Positions 48,238-60,922 of a stretch of 64,000 nucleotides of DNA are shown here, in pieces. The notes under the pieces were generated by a model, which saw only the letters and a list, made by a program, of their open reading frames with translations, was not told the DNA's origin and did not search any database. How positions within the stretch are numbered: the first letter of the stretch is position 1; each line of letters opens with the position of its first letter. The position numbers were made by a program, and so were the translations under genes. Location: NCBI GenBank assembly GCA_033439265.1, contig JAVTVX010000017.1:11492001-11556000 (forward strand). The letters run 5' to 3'. The DNA is from Dillenia suffruticosa (Eukaryota > Streptophyta > Magnoliopsida > Dilleniales > Dilleniaceae).

Positions 48238-48853
48238 ATCATTTTTAGGTCTAGCGGCTATTGCACTTGACAGAACTTTGTGTCCAAAAGGATGTTGGAC
48301 CAAATCTAGAAATCATTCATTGTCTCCTTCAAATGTGGCAACTGAGCTAGCATGAGAGAGAGAGAGAGAGCAATAGTTTGTCACACTCTCTGTCCTTGTA
48401 GAGACCAAGAGAGAGAGTTAAAAAGAGAAGTACAACCTTAAGACCTAAGGAAGAGCTTTTATGGCCTTTAGATGGTCTCTCCTCTATTCAGCTGTAGTGG
48501 GCCTACTGGAGCTGCTTGACAATGAGTATGATTACTAAGCTAAGTTTTTGCCCCACGATCAAGCATGGTACAACACGACCAAATCAACCCAATGAAGCGA
48601 CATAACTTGAAATTTTCATTCTAGTGGGAAACTAAAAGGGTGTTCCAATCCTTGTGCATACAAAACCATCTGCCTTATTGAATTTGATTTAGACATGAGG
48701 GTGTCTTCCTCATTGTTTCTTTACTCTCTACAATGTCCATAGGTCCCCTATTGCAGGTAAAATAGAACAACTATTGAAGGGTGAGCATGTAGAAAATATG
48801 ACACATTACATGTATGCTATAATTGATTTCCTAAAGCTATAGACAATCAAACC
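48163..48853. other. Spacer with GA microsatellites
   Basis: (GA)n tracts lie at about 48188-48233 and 48354-48371. The rest shows no gene or transposon end. It separates the old Copia from the Tat-type Gypsy element. Confidence 0.5.
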
Positions 48854-49527
48854 TGATGATACATGGTCTAAAGTCTTATTAACATAGAATTTAAGCCCAT
48901 GATCAGTAATTCATTCAAACGAAAAAAACCTTTCAACTGAAGAGATGTAGCCCGCTCTCTCAATACTCACTGACCAAGCTATCCTCGATAGTCAACTAAT
49001 CGGTCACAACTCCTTCTCAGTGCTCGGTATTCGGTTAACCTGAAGCAATATTCGACTTCCCCAAAATCATAAAGGTAATATTTCATAATTAACAAGAAGA
49101 TTTTAAATCTTAATCGATAAAAAGAAAATCTTTCTATAAATAGAACTTTCTTAATAAAAGGGATCTTGGATTTCATGGAAATCCTTCTTTAAGGGTACTA
49201 CAATTTTGGAGGCTCTTCATATGAAAACTAAGGTTTTAATACCTTGAATGCATACGAAACTCACACAGGAAGACTATATATATACATCATTAAGCCTAGC
49301 AACGAGATATACTCTCTAAACTTATACATAGTAAATAAAGGCATAACAGATCTTTCTTTCAGTTTGTTTCTATTTTTGAAAACTACTCTCTAACTTGAGT
49401 GTCAAAATCTCCCTTGTCAGATCACTTTTTAATGGTTTTTTGCAGGTCTTAATAATCGAGATCATTAGATACCATTCATCCTATTCGAGTCAATAGAGCC
49501 ATCATCTATGGAGGCACACCTTTAATA
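48854..49527 (+). repeat. 5' LTR of the Tat-like Gypsy element
   Basis: It is 674 bp. It shares long stretches with 55051-55710, for example gaactttcttaataaaaggg and actcacacaggaagactata (with single changes). It ends just before the primer-binding site at about 49530-49555. Confidence 0.85.
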
Positions 49528-49597
49528 AATTAGTGTCATCTATGAGAACTAGGTTGATTTCCCTAATTCTTATTGTCATGCCTTTCTTCCTTTAATC

Positions 49598-52500
49598 ATG
49601 GTGTCAACCAAGAGAAAGAGACCTATCATCGATTTCGACGATAATGATTTGATAGGAGTCGACATTGATCGAAACAACTCGTTAATCACTACTGTAGGAA
49701 TAGGATCCTACTTTGTCAAAAGGACTTTCATTGATCAAGGAGCCGGCCGAGATCTCTACTTTTGGGAGACCTTCCAGCGAATAAGCCTCAACCTATCTCA
49801 TCTTCAATCCTCTGATGGAACCATAAAAAGATTTGTTGACAAGTGCATACATCCAAAAGATACCATCTCACTTGTCATAATTTTAGGAACCCCTTCTCAT
49901 CATACTACTACCAAAACCACTTTTTATGTGGTAAAACTCCCATCCCCTTGCAACACCATCTTAGGTCATCCTAGTTTGGATGGTCTCGAAACACTACCAA
50001 GTGCTAAACATATGAAGGTTAAATTCAGGATACCCTTAGGGGTCAATGCTCTATGATGACATCGACCTGTTGACTATCCTCACTATTGGAGGAGAGAACG
50101 AAGTTCTCTCTATAGAAACACTGGAGCTTAGAGATGATACCGAATATCAATCCAAACCTCAGCCCAAAAATGAGTTAATTGAAGTTTCCATTATGGATGT
50201 ACCGGGCCAAACAGTCCAAATTGGCTCCCAACTACTGACACCCCTCCAGAATGCAATCGTGAATTGTCTTTGACAACATTCTAAGGTTTTTGCATGGTCC
50301 CACAAGATATGTCAAGTATTCACCCTTCGGTTATAGTCCATAGACTAACTATAGATACAAGTCGGCAGCTCATGAACCAAAAGAAAAGAGTATTCACACT
50401 GAAACGACAATGTGCAATACAAGAGGAAGTCTAGAAACTTCTAGCTACAGGGTTTATTCGAGAAGTAAACTACCCAAAGTGGTTAGCCAATATGATTATG
50501 GTAAAAAAAAGCCTAGCGATAAATGGATGATGTGTGTAAATTTCAGCGACCTTAACAATGCATGCCTGAAGGATAGCTATCATCTCCCTACTATCGACAA
50601 ACTAGTAGACAATATATCAAGCCACCAACTCTTGAGTTTTATAAATGCCAACTCAGGCTACAACATAATGTGCATGGCCCCTGAGGATGAAGAAAAGATG
50701 AGTTTTTTCACGGAGTTCGACACCTACTATTATAAAGTCATATCGTTCGGCCTCAAGAATGTCGGGACAACTTTCTAGCAATTGGTCAACAAGATCTTTA
50801 GTGAACACCTACTATTATAAGGAATATGGAGGCCTATATCGATGATATGCTCATTAAAAATGCAAGTACAGAAGATTATGTAGTAGATTTGGAGGAAACA
50901 TTCTAAACGTTGGAACATTAGAACATGACACTAAACCCAGCAAGGGTACCTTTGAAATCACCTCTAGAAGGTTTTTAGGTTTCCTCATTATCAATCAAGG
51001 GATCAAAACAAATTTGGAGAAGATACAATCCATACTGGACATAATGTCATCGAGGACGATGAAAGAAATGCAATGCCTTAGGAAGAGGATCGTAACTTTA
51101 AACTAGTTCATGTTGAAAGTGGGGGAGAAATATAAACCCTTCTATGATGTCTTGAAAAAGTCCCAGAAATTCTCGTAGATGTCATAGTACCAAGTAGTGC
51201 TCGAATGGCTCAAAGAGGACTTCACATTGTCTCCACTTCTCCTTCGACCTATTCCCTGTGAGAAACTCTATATCTACATCTCTATCTCTGATCAAGTACT
51301 CTACTCTGTTTTCGTGAGCTAGGAATTCACTATATAGAAACCAGTATACTACATCAGTCATATACTTTAAGGCTCAGAAGCTAACTACAAACCTATCAAG
51401 AAGATAGCTTTTACCCTAGTCATAACTATCAGATACCTCCGGCCCTATTATCAAGCACATATCATTGCAATACTGACAACTAAGCTCTGAAATAGATCAT
51501 ATAACAGGGATACCTCAGGTCGACTCGTCAAGTGGAGTATTGAGTTAGGCAAATTCAACATCGAATATTTGTCGAGATCAACAATCAAAGGCCAAACCCT
51601 TGCCAACTTCATCCTTAAGTGCACGCTCCTACCACTCGTTGAGCAAATCCCTACTAATAACTGAGAAGAATGTCATTGCTTGAATGGACCCTTCTATAGA
51701 TAGGTCATTTAGCTCTTTAGGAAGTGGAGTTGGACTCATTCTTGTGGAATCAGATGATTTCAAAGCTAAATATATCCTTTGTTTTGACTTCCAAACAACC
51801 AATAATCAGGCCGAATATAAAACTCTTCTAATCGAATTGTGAATCGTAGCATCAATGGCGGCCCAAAACATACAAGTCTTTATCGATAGTTAGTAGGTCA
51901 TCAAATAGATTAAAGGAGTTTACGAAACTAAGGAACTGATAGTGGCAAGGTATCTAACCAAGTTACGAGAGGAAATAGGCAAATTTGACAAAGTGACATA
52001 CAAAAAATCCCCCGATCAGAAAATGTATGAGCTGACATTCTCACGAAACTAGCCAACTCTAACTCGATAGCAACCAGTCGAACAGTTTATATAGAGAGCT
52101 TGCCATTCCTAAGCCTTAAGGAATCCGAGCAGATCTTTTCAATAAATAACTCATCCAATTGGAAAAACCCTATAGAGGCTTATTCAAAGCATAAGCAACT
52201 ACCAAAATCACCTTCCGAGATTGCTAAGTTGAGACGTAAAGTCATCTACTATGCCATTATCAATGGGGAACTCTACACAAAATCCTATACTCATCCGTAT
52301 CTGAAATGTCTGACACATGAGGAAGGGAATTACGTGCTCAGAGAAATCCACAAGGGGATATGTGGCATTCATCTAGGTACTCGAAACATAGCAAACAAGG
52401 CTCTCTGGCAAAGATCTTATTGGCCTATCATGAAGACCAATGCACATGGTTACATCAAAAGATATGACAAGTGTCAACGCTTCTTATCGGTATATCGCTA

Positions 52501-53430
52501 GTACTCCACTGAGCTCAACCCGATGGTGAGGCCGTGGCTATTCACACAATAGGGGATGGATATCCTTCGACCATTCCCACCGGCTACCAGACAGTGGAAG
52601 TTTTTAGTCGTGGCTATTGACTACTTCACCAAGTGGGTAGAAGCCGAACTGTTAGCCCAGATCATTACCGCAAGATGCAGAATCCGTATGGATATCCATC
52701 ATCACTAGATTTGGCGTACCCTACACTCTGATTCCTGACAATGACAAATAGTTCGATAACAAAAGTTTTCAAGACATCTGCAGCAGGTTAGAAATTCAAC
52801 ATCATTTCACCTTCATCGCATATTTTCAAACTAACAGTCTAAACCATACAATCCTACAAGGACTGAAGGCTATACTGGATGAAGTCAAAAACCGCTATGT
52901 AGAGAAACTCTATAGCATCCTCTGAGCCTACAAAATAATGCTCCGTAAGGCAATAGGGGAAATGTCGTTTAGCCTAACTTATGGTTATGAAGAGTGATAC
53001 CAATAGAGATCGACATACATTCACTCCCAGTAGATCAGTACGAACGTGGGTAGGATGAACTTGCGTTACGTGAACGGTTAGATTTGCTTCCCGAACTACA
53101 AGAAACCGCATCTATTCAAATGACTATTTATCAACAGCAGATAGCACGATACTACAACAGGTGAGCTAGGACAAGAACATTTAAACTTGGGGTTCTAGTG
53201 CTAAGGAAGGTAGAGACAATTGGTCAACCTCAACCAATGGGGAAACTAGTACCCAATTGGAAAGGCCCTTACAAAGTACACACGAAAGTCCGTTTGGGGA
53301 CTTATCGTCTCAACCACTTAGAGGCTTGATTGTGCCTAGGACTTAGAACTCTGAAAACCTACACATCTACAATCAATGATGATTGTCACTCTTTTGAGAA
53401 AGCACACTCTGTTCCACATCTAGCCGAATA
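49598..53430 (+). pseudogene. Tat-type Gypsy pol: protease, reverse transcriptase, two RNase H regions, integrase (broken)
   Basis: The protease (49598-50056) reads FIDQGAG where DTGSS-like is expected, so the catalytic motif is altered. Reverse transcriptase reads WMMCVNFSDLNNACLKDSYH (50524) and AYIDDMLI (50832). A second, Tat-type RNase H near 51710-51840 reads SGVGLILVESDDF and FQTTNNQAEYKTLLIEL. The integrase zinc region (52230-52500) reads REIHKGICGIHLGTRN and YDKCQRF, with one zinc cysteine replaced by tyrosine. Core fragments follow (VVAIDYFTKWVEAE near 52605), and the C-terminal end near 53270 reads NWKGPYKVHTKV. Frame breaks and stops occur throughout. Confidence 0.85.
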
Positions 53431-53509
53431 GTCAGGTAAGACCTTTACTTTCCTCTACCCTACTATATTAACTTGTCCACCGATTGATTTGTTTCTATAT
53501 CTATACTGA

Positions 53510-54040
53510 ATATAGTGTGTTGTTAATAAGAGATATATTTTCCTATTAGGTAGATTTGGCACATCCTATCGTTTGAACTCTCTCAATGGAGTTCTTATCA
53601 AACGTAGCGTGTTGTCAATAAGAGATATATCTTCTCATCAGGTAGATACGACTCATCCTATCGTTTGAACTCTCTCAATAGAATATCCTAGTAAATTTAA
53701 TGTGTTATCAATAAGGGATGTACCTCCCTGTCAGGTCGACACGGCCCATCTTATCATTTGAACTCTCTCAATGAAGTATTTTACCGAACATAGCGTGTTA
53801 TCAATAAGGGATGTATCTACTTGTTGGGTAAACACGGTCCATCCTATCGTTTGCACTCTCTCAATGGAATGTCCTACCAAGCGTAACATATTGTCAATAA
53901 GGGATATATCTTCCCATCAGGTAAACATAGCATATCCTATCGTTTGAACTCTCACAACTAAATACTCCATCAAACATAGCATCTCATTAACACGAAATAC
54001 ATCTCCTCGACTAGTAGACACAACCCATACTTTTGATTAA
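53510..54040 (+). repeat. 92-93 bp tandem array in the Gypsy 3' untranslated region
   Basis: The motif aataag within tgttgtcaataagagatata recurs at 53525, 53617, 53710, 53803 and 53896, periods of 92, 93, 93 and 93 bp, with a diverged sixth copy near 53985. Each unit also carries catcctatcgtttgaactct. Such arrays between pol and the 3' LTR are known from Tat/Ogre elements. Confidence 0.9.
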
Positions 54041-55050
54041 CTCTTAAAACGAGTTAGCCAATGATTAAATACGTGTAATCTACTAAAGAAAACACTAATT
54101 GAATGATTCAAATCTATCGCGAAGTATTATTATACTTTGCATCATAGGTACAAGACAAACATGCCGTACAAAAAAGACAAGAAGATCATTCGCTAATATT
54201 ATAAGATAAAATAGATGCAAATCAATGAGACGCACGAAATCTCCTACAAGACAAAAGAGATATCATACAATCAGAAGAAAAAATTACAAATTTTTACAAC
54301 ATAAATCAGAGATGATTTCAAAAAGATAGGAGATGATCAAAAAGAGATAGAAAGACACATCAAGTTTCACAATCTCTCCATCTACCAATCTCCTATGATT
54401 TTCGCACTGCTCTTCTCGCCCGACCTAAAGAATGCTGAAGAAGGATCCTCAGCTACTGTTGCTTGTAGGGGTCAAACAATGACTCTGACCTTGAGAAGAG
54501 AACTTCCACTACGAACAAAAATCTTTTATATCTGAACTAAAATCTCTCTATACCCAAAAGCCATCATTCTCAGAGAACTCCGACAGAATCCATCAAAATG
54601 TTGGGATTTCAAACATCATAATGGGACCTTGTATTGGCAGGCCCATTCTTGATAGAGCCTTGAATCGACAGAATTCTTCTTAAATATTAGATTTTGTGAT
54701 TCAAAACCCATTATTAAACAGTCTCTTTGGCAGTACTAACTTTCAACAGAAGAAACTCATGAAGTCAACTCCAAGCTATTCGAAATCACTTCATGGTAGT
54801 ACCAAAATCTCCTCTTCTATTATAACCATGAAGGTGTGATCTTTACAACTCTGAGCAATTGAAACACCCCAATGAGAAACGTGCACAATGAATGAAGAAT
54901 TCAACTTCTCCAACTTTCCACATAGTATTTATTATGGGATTATTTACTTGGTGGTAATCTCTATTAACACCACTACGACCTTTCAGATAGTAACTTTTAA
55001 CTTACTTCTTGTGTCATTTTCTTTGAAACGACTCAAAAAGTAGGGGCAAA
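54041..55050 (+). other. Remaining 3' untranslated part of the Tat-like Gypsy element
   Basis: Non-coding sequence that ends in the polypurine tract aaaaagtaggggcaaa just before the 3' LTR. Confidence 0.6.
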
Positions 55051-55710
55051 TGATGATACATGCTCCAAAGGCCCATGAATGCAGAACTTAAGCCCATGAT
55101 CAGTAATTCATTCGACCGAAAGGAACCTCTCAACCGAGGAGACACAACCCGCTCTCTCAATACTCACCGACCAGGTTCTCCTCAACATCCAGCTGCTCGA
55201 TCACAACTCCTCCTTGTTGCTCGGTATTCGGTCAATTCAGACAATATTCAATTTCGTCAAAATCACAAAGGTAATATTTCGTAATTAACAAAGAGATTCT
55301 GAATCATAATCGATAAGTAAAGAAATTCTTTAGTTAGTAGAACTTTCTTAATAAAAGGGATCCTAAATCTTATAGAAATCTTTCCTTAAGGGTCCTACAA
55401 TTTCGGAGACACTTTCAAATGGAAACTAGGGTTTTGATATCTCAAATGCATAAGAAACTCACACAGGGAGACTATATATATATCGTTAATATCTCTGAAA
55501 TTATACATAGCACATAAAGATATAACAGAACTATATTTCAATCTAGTTCTCTTTTTGAAAACTACTCTTTGACTTAAACGTTAAAGTCTCCTCCGTTAAA
55601 ACACCCTTGGTAGCTTTTTATATATCTTAATAATCAAGATTATTAAACGGTCAGTTATTCCATTTAAGTCAATAAAGTCATTATCTGTGAAATCAAATCT
55701 ACCTCCAATA
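55051..55710 (+). repeat. 3' LTR of the Tat-like Gypsy element
   Basis: It is 660 bp and starts TGATGATACATGCTCC. It differs from the 5' LTR by many substitutions and small indels, so the insertion is old. TSD AAACC follows at 55711. Confidence 0.85.
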
Positions 55711-56979
55711 AAACCTCTCCTTTATCATGCCAAATTAGTAGAGTTCTCTCCTTCACGTGGGTTCAATAAGAGGGGAAAGAAAAAGCTCCATCCTCCCCAT
55801 GTTAAGAAAGTAGACCTTTTAGTTTCTTCATTGGCCCAGTATAGTTATACGATAAGTGCAAAACGTTGGGCTAGCTTGCACAAGTTTAGGCTGACCTTTA
55901 TCGGGCGAAAACTAAAATTTGTAATATCTAGCCTCCGGGATCCGTGGCCACAAATTTGAGATGCGCATTCTGAGCTAAGCTGAGTTAGGCCATTTGCACG
56001 CGAACATATGGTCAGGTCAATATCAAATAAAAGTTTCTTGAACTACTTTCAAAATATGAGTTTTTCATTTTTAAGATTAAAGAGAATATATTATTATTCA
56101 TAACCCCTCGAGCTTGACTCTACTGATACATTATTAAAAGTGAGTTGTGGTGTGGTGCCCCTTCCTCCACCTCAACTTTCTTCTGTTATGTAGTATAGAC
56201 TTGACCTTTCATCTTATCTTTGTCTTGAATTGTCACAATAATAGATCCCCATTTTGTCATGAATTGACATATATAACAACGACAAGCACAAATTGGAAAA
56301 CATTTGTTCTGAATGGACCACCCAACCCTATTCCTTTGGCGATACTTTTCGCATGTTCTTACACATATTTGTAATTACAACATTAACTAATGTTGTATTT
56401 GAAAACAAGTAATTAGTATTTTTACATGGATTAATTGGTTGTAGTTTGCAACCTATGCTTTTCTCCCCGTAACACGTTGCACATATTTTTATTCTGTATT
56501 TCGTAAGGTGTTTTTTCCCTTTTCTTTTCTGGGTCTCGGGCCCCCTATCCATCCAAAAGAAATTACAATTAACAAGAAAGAGTTACAGAGTTTGAGCTAA
56601 TTAATCAGGCAATTTCCCAATAGCTTATGGAACTATAAACGCATTCAAGTATAATGGTAAGTTATTGGTTTTGCAATAACAACAACCAGACCCGAATATA
56701 ATGGTAAGTTAAAAGAAACTGTATTTGGACTGTGCTCCCATAAGTCTATCCAGATTAGATTGATCTTTACGTGTTGAAAACAAGTTGTAAATTTTTTCTT
56801 TAAAGGTTCCCAATATCAAAAAGTGAAAAGATATTTGGCAATTAAAAAAAGTAAAAAAAGAAGTATAAACAGAATGCTAGAGTTGTCTCATTAGTCGAAA
56901 GGATGCTCGTGACATCAAATGTTTGCAGTCACGGTCTCAGTTTTATTCTGTGACGCCGGGACTAGATGCCTTTGACCCC

Positions 56980-56993
56980 ACACACACACACAC

Positions 56994-57071
<78 letters not shown>
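56980..57071. repeat. Compound (CA)n(CT)n microsatellite
   Basis: Seven or so CA units followed, after a short break, by about 36 CT units. It is the longest microsatellite in the window and likely to vary in length. Confidence 0.95.
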
Positions 57072-59832
57072 AAGGGCCACATTTAATTTGCTTTTATATC
57101 AACATCACATCATCCCAAGTGTGAACATCTATTTTCTAGATGGGGTTGTTGATCCATGAAATCTAAGAGTTCTACTCCTCTTTTAGAATTATTTAAAATT
57201 AGTGGATTATTAGTTATATTAAGTTCGTAGTATTCACAGGTTTGAGATTTATGTGTTCCCTCGAGGTCCAATTATTTTATAGATATTTGCAGAGTTCACG
57301 TAATTATAGAGGGGGAAAAAAAGGAAATAATTATTTTTTTTTAAGTTGAAACAGAAAATGACTCATGGGGTTTTTGGAGCTATGGGAACATGGGGTTCCC
57401 CCAGCTTGTGCATTTAATGTTTTTTTTTTTTTTTTGTGGCATTATTTCTCAACGATCTCCAAATGATCTCATGCATTTATTTATTTTCATGGCTGCATAT
57501 GTCTTCGACCAAACAAATTGTTCAACAAAACCAAGGTATCTTTGTCGTCTAGCCCAGCCCAATTGAATCCTATGTTTTTCCTCTACGTGTGTCAATTATT
57601 TTTCTTATCACAATTCCACTCCATAATTGAATGATTTTTTTCCCCCCAACACAAACAAATGGGGGGTTCCCTTCACTGGTGTGTACAGGATGGATGGTTG
57701 TCCCTTCACGTGCCTTGAAGGGTTTTTGTTCTCGTCAGGGGTGAGGGGTTGTTTTCTTGAAATCAACCAAGTGTTCCAATTTTTTTTTTAATTATTTTTC
57801 TTTTCCCTACAAGAGGGACTTTCTTTTTTAATAGTCTTGATAAAACAGGAATTCATGATCCTTAGAAGTAAAATTTTTATTCTCATCGGAACAAATATGA
57901 ATCATATTGAGGATATTTTTCTTTGACTAAATATATTATAAATATTCTCACAAACAAACCATAATGTAAAAAGTTTGATTATTTTAACTTTTTTATATTA
58001 CACTTTAAACTATTCTTTTTTTTAATCAGTCAAATACCATAAGCTACTTCTTGTGAGAGATTTTATTTTTATTTCTTTTGATGTGTTGCCAAGTAAGAGG
58101 AAAAATAATGTATTAAATTTATGTGCTGGTTTTCGTACAGGAGTTGTTGTAAGTGCAGATAATTCCAGATTAGTATACGGCCCGAGGGTCTCCCAAACGT
58201 CACGTCTTCAACTAGGTTTAAGTAAAAATGTTGAGTTGAGGGGACAAGGCTCAGCCTCGCCCGCGGCGCTCCGCTCACCGCATTGAAAGTACAGAGTTAG
58301 TCAAGTGTGTCACGCATTCAATAACATTCACATACACCGACGCATAATTGATATAATAAGACTTGAATTTAAATTTCTTAGTCAAATTTTTTAATCCGAT
58401 TCATAATTTAAATATAAAAAATTTATGTTAATAGGATACTTTTTAAAATAAACTATTATAAATTTTAAATTAAATCAATCAAAATATAATTTTAAATATT
58501 GATCGATATAATATAAAAAGATATAATAATAATAAGATTCATGTATCAATATACCTACCTTGTGATGTCTCAGTCGGTTTGACCCTCCAGATTTTGTGAA
58601 TAGGTTAAGATTTTGAATCAAAATTATACAATGTATATAACAAAATAAAACATATAATTAAATCTGATTTAGAATGAAAATTAAAAATGTCATATATTTT
58701 TAATTCTATTTTTTTTTTATCAAACTAGAACAGTTCAATTCGAATTTAGTTCCAAATAATAGGCATCTTCCGCAGATCCTCCTAAACCTAAAAAGTTGAC
58801 CCAAGATTAGACCAGATGGAGCTAAGAATTAGGAATTTCATATGTATTTGTGATTTGTGCTTGTGGCCTCTGTAGGCATAAGAACCCGCCCTATGGGCTC
58901 CATATTGCAACAGTACCATATAAAGCCCAATTTAAAAAAATAATAATAATTCACTCTTACATTAACCACAAAACGAACTATTATCGGAGGATTGAACTCG
59001 CTCATGGTCATATGTCATGGGCAACGGCTTTTTGAAAAAAGTTCTGGCTTGATATGGCTCAATCTTCAAGGAAAGAAGTGATTATTTTATCTCATAGTGA
59101 CTTACACAGATTCCAACCTAATAAGATGGAGTCATTGAATTGACTGATTTAACACAACTGACATGGTGGGTAACCCTTCATTTCCTAATTCAAAAGGAAC
59201 AGTTTAATTCTCGAGAAAGGAGGGAGAACTTGCAAGTTATATGAACTTTGTAAGGAGTAAGTTATACGAACGGTCGCATGGAAAGTGTAATAATAATAGA
59301 ATATTAGCATATCACGGTAGATTATTTCGACTTTATTAATCTTATTATAGAACTTGTAAATAGTGTACCGCCATGCTTGAAAGACAAAATAGCATAAACA
59401 TATGCTGCTAGTCGGAAATGTAAGCTTGCAAACATATGCTATCAAACATAAACCAGTAGATTGGAATTTTAACTGTACTTAGAAACATAAGTTAGCTGTG
59501 TTTGGATATCCAATCCAAGTTTAGAACTTATAAACATAGACGAGTACACAAATTTGATCTTTATCTTTTAATTCTAGGCTCGCCTTTTTCTTGTCACAGA
59601 ATTTAAAATGGGCACCAGAGCATGATCCCAAAACCATTACGAAAATGAGGCTGGTATTGGGACATAGCCTGGTCTGTCCTGATTTGTTTTTTTTTTTTGG
59701 GGGGGGGGGGGGGGGAAGGGGTTTGTTGTGGACCATTAATGGTGGTGTATAGGCCGCCGACCCTCCCAAATTTGGTTCGGTTCTATCCATCCATAGAAAT
59801 TCGTAAAGCTGACCCAGAAATTTAGCTGACTC

Positions 59833-59836
<4 letters not shown>

Positions 59837-59868
<32 letters not shown>
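59837..59868. repeat. (CT)n microsatellite, upstream of the permease gene
   Basis: About 15 CT units roughly 370 bp upstream of the start codon. Pyrimidine repeats of this kind are common in plant promoters and 5' leaders. Confidence 0.85.
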
Positions 59869-59871
<3 letters not shown>

Positions 59872-60174
59872 TTAAACCAAACACCCTCTCTAATTGCCTC
59901 TATCTTTGGACAATTCACCCCAATGAGCATTGAGGGTTTAGAAACCATAAAGAAAAAAAAAATTAAACTTGTTCCAAGTGTTATTGTGATCAGACACCAC
60001 ACATTCGCCAGTTGAAGAATCTCAAAAGATACATGAAACAGCCACTCTAGTCTCCTAGAGAGTGAGATCTCTCAAAACTTGAAGTGCTACTTTTCGTAAC
60101 CCCAAAGATAGAGAGAGCCACGTTGTTGACGTCCCTCTTCTCTTTTAACTCATCGATTTTTAACCATCTCTTTA

Positions 60175-60183
60175 ATTATATAC
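60175..60183 (+). promoter_or_regulatory. Weak TATA-like sequence upstream of the permease gene
   Basis: attatatac lies about 55 bp before the ATG and a GA-rich leader (60199-60220) follows. The leader would be very short, so the real promoter may be further upstream. Confidence 0.25.
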
Positions 60184-60234
60184 CCATAAACACACACAGA
60201 GACAGAGAGAGAGAGAGGGGGGAAATAAAGGGAA

Positions 60235-60353
60235 ATGGCAAGTGAAATTCAGAAGAATAGCTTGTTCATAGAACAAGACCCTGCCGGGAATATAGAATCC
60301 GGTGAGATTCGGAATAACCTAGACGATGACGGTCGTGTCAAAAGAACTGGTAA

Positions 60354-60386
<33 letters not shown>

Positions 60387-60873
60387 GTGAATAATTTGTA
60401 ATTCTTCTGAATGAAAAGGATCGGTGGTGACGGCAAGTGCACACATTATAACGGCGGTGATAGGGTCGGGAGTGTTGTCACTGGCATGGGCTATCGCCCA
60501 GTTGGGTTGGGTTGCTGGGCCGTCTGTTCTGATTGTGTTCTCATTCATTACCTACTTCACGTCTACTTTGCTTGCGGATTGCTACAGATCTCCTGATCCT
60601 GTCACTGGAAAACGAAACTACACCTACATGGACGTTGTTCGAGCCAATCTGGGTAACGAATCTTTTCTTATTTACCGTTTCATCCCAAATTTATTCAAAA
60701 TTCTTTCCTATATACTAGGATAACCAAGAAATCTTAAAATAAAATAAATAACCTTTTTCCTAATGCAGATATTTTGAAACCCAAACAATGAGTTTCTCAA
60801 GAAAAAAGTTTTAATTTTTTAATTGGTGTCTTTTTAAAACAAAAAAAATAATAATAACTCTCTCTGTCTCACC

Positions 60874-60922
<49 letters not shown>

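Larger units (their letters stand above)
48854..55710 (+). mobile_element. Gypsy retrotransposon, Tat-like, gag-less (6857 bp, TSD AAACC)
   Basis: LTRs at 48854-49527 (674 bp) and 55051-55710 (660 bp) both start TGATGATACATG and end near aata. AAACC occurs at 48849-48853 and 55711-55715. The primer-binding site after the 5' LTR (agtgtcatctatgagaact) is a decayed form of the type typical of Tat/Ogre elements. Protease sequence begins only about 70 bp later, so gag is absent. Pol is heavily mutated. A 92-93 bp tandem array lies between pol and the 3' LTR. Confidence 0.9.
55716..60160. other. Intergenic region upstream of the amino acid permease gene
   Basis: No convincing gene. It holds a (CA)n(CT)n microsatellite (56980-57071), T runs at 57420-57435, a T run and G run at 59687-59715, and a CT microsatellite at 59837-59868. 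A tRNA-like stretch near 56880-56960 may be a decayed SINE head. The short reading frames here lack protein-like composition. Confidence 0.5.

Noticed and set aside
48854..55710. Endogenous pararetrovirus (Caulimoviridae-like)
   Set aside because: LTRs, target duplication, integrase and Tat-type second RNase H are all present, which identifies a Gypsy retrotransposon.
58053..58286. 77-codon plus-strand reading frame near 58.1 kb
   Set aside because: No recognisable domain, no splice context, and its two halves differ sharply in composition; no support as a gene.
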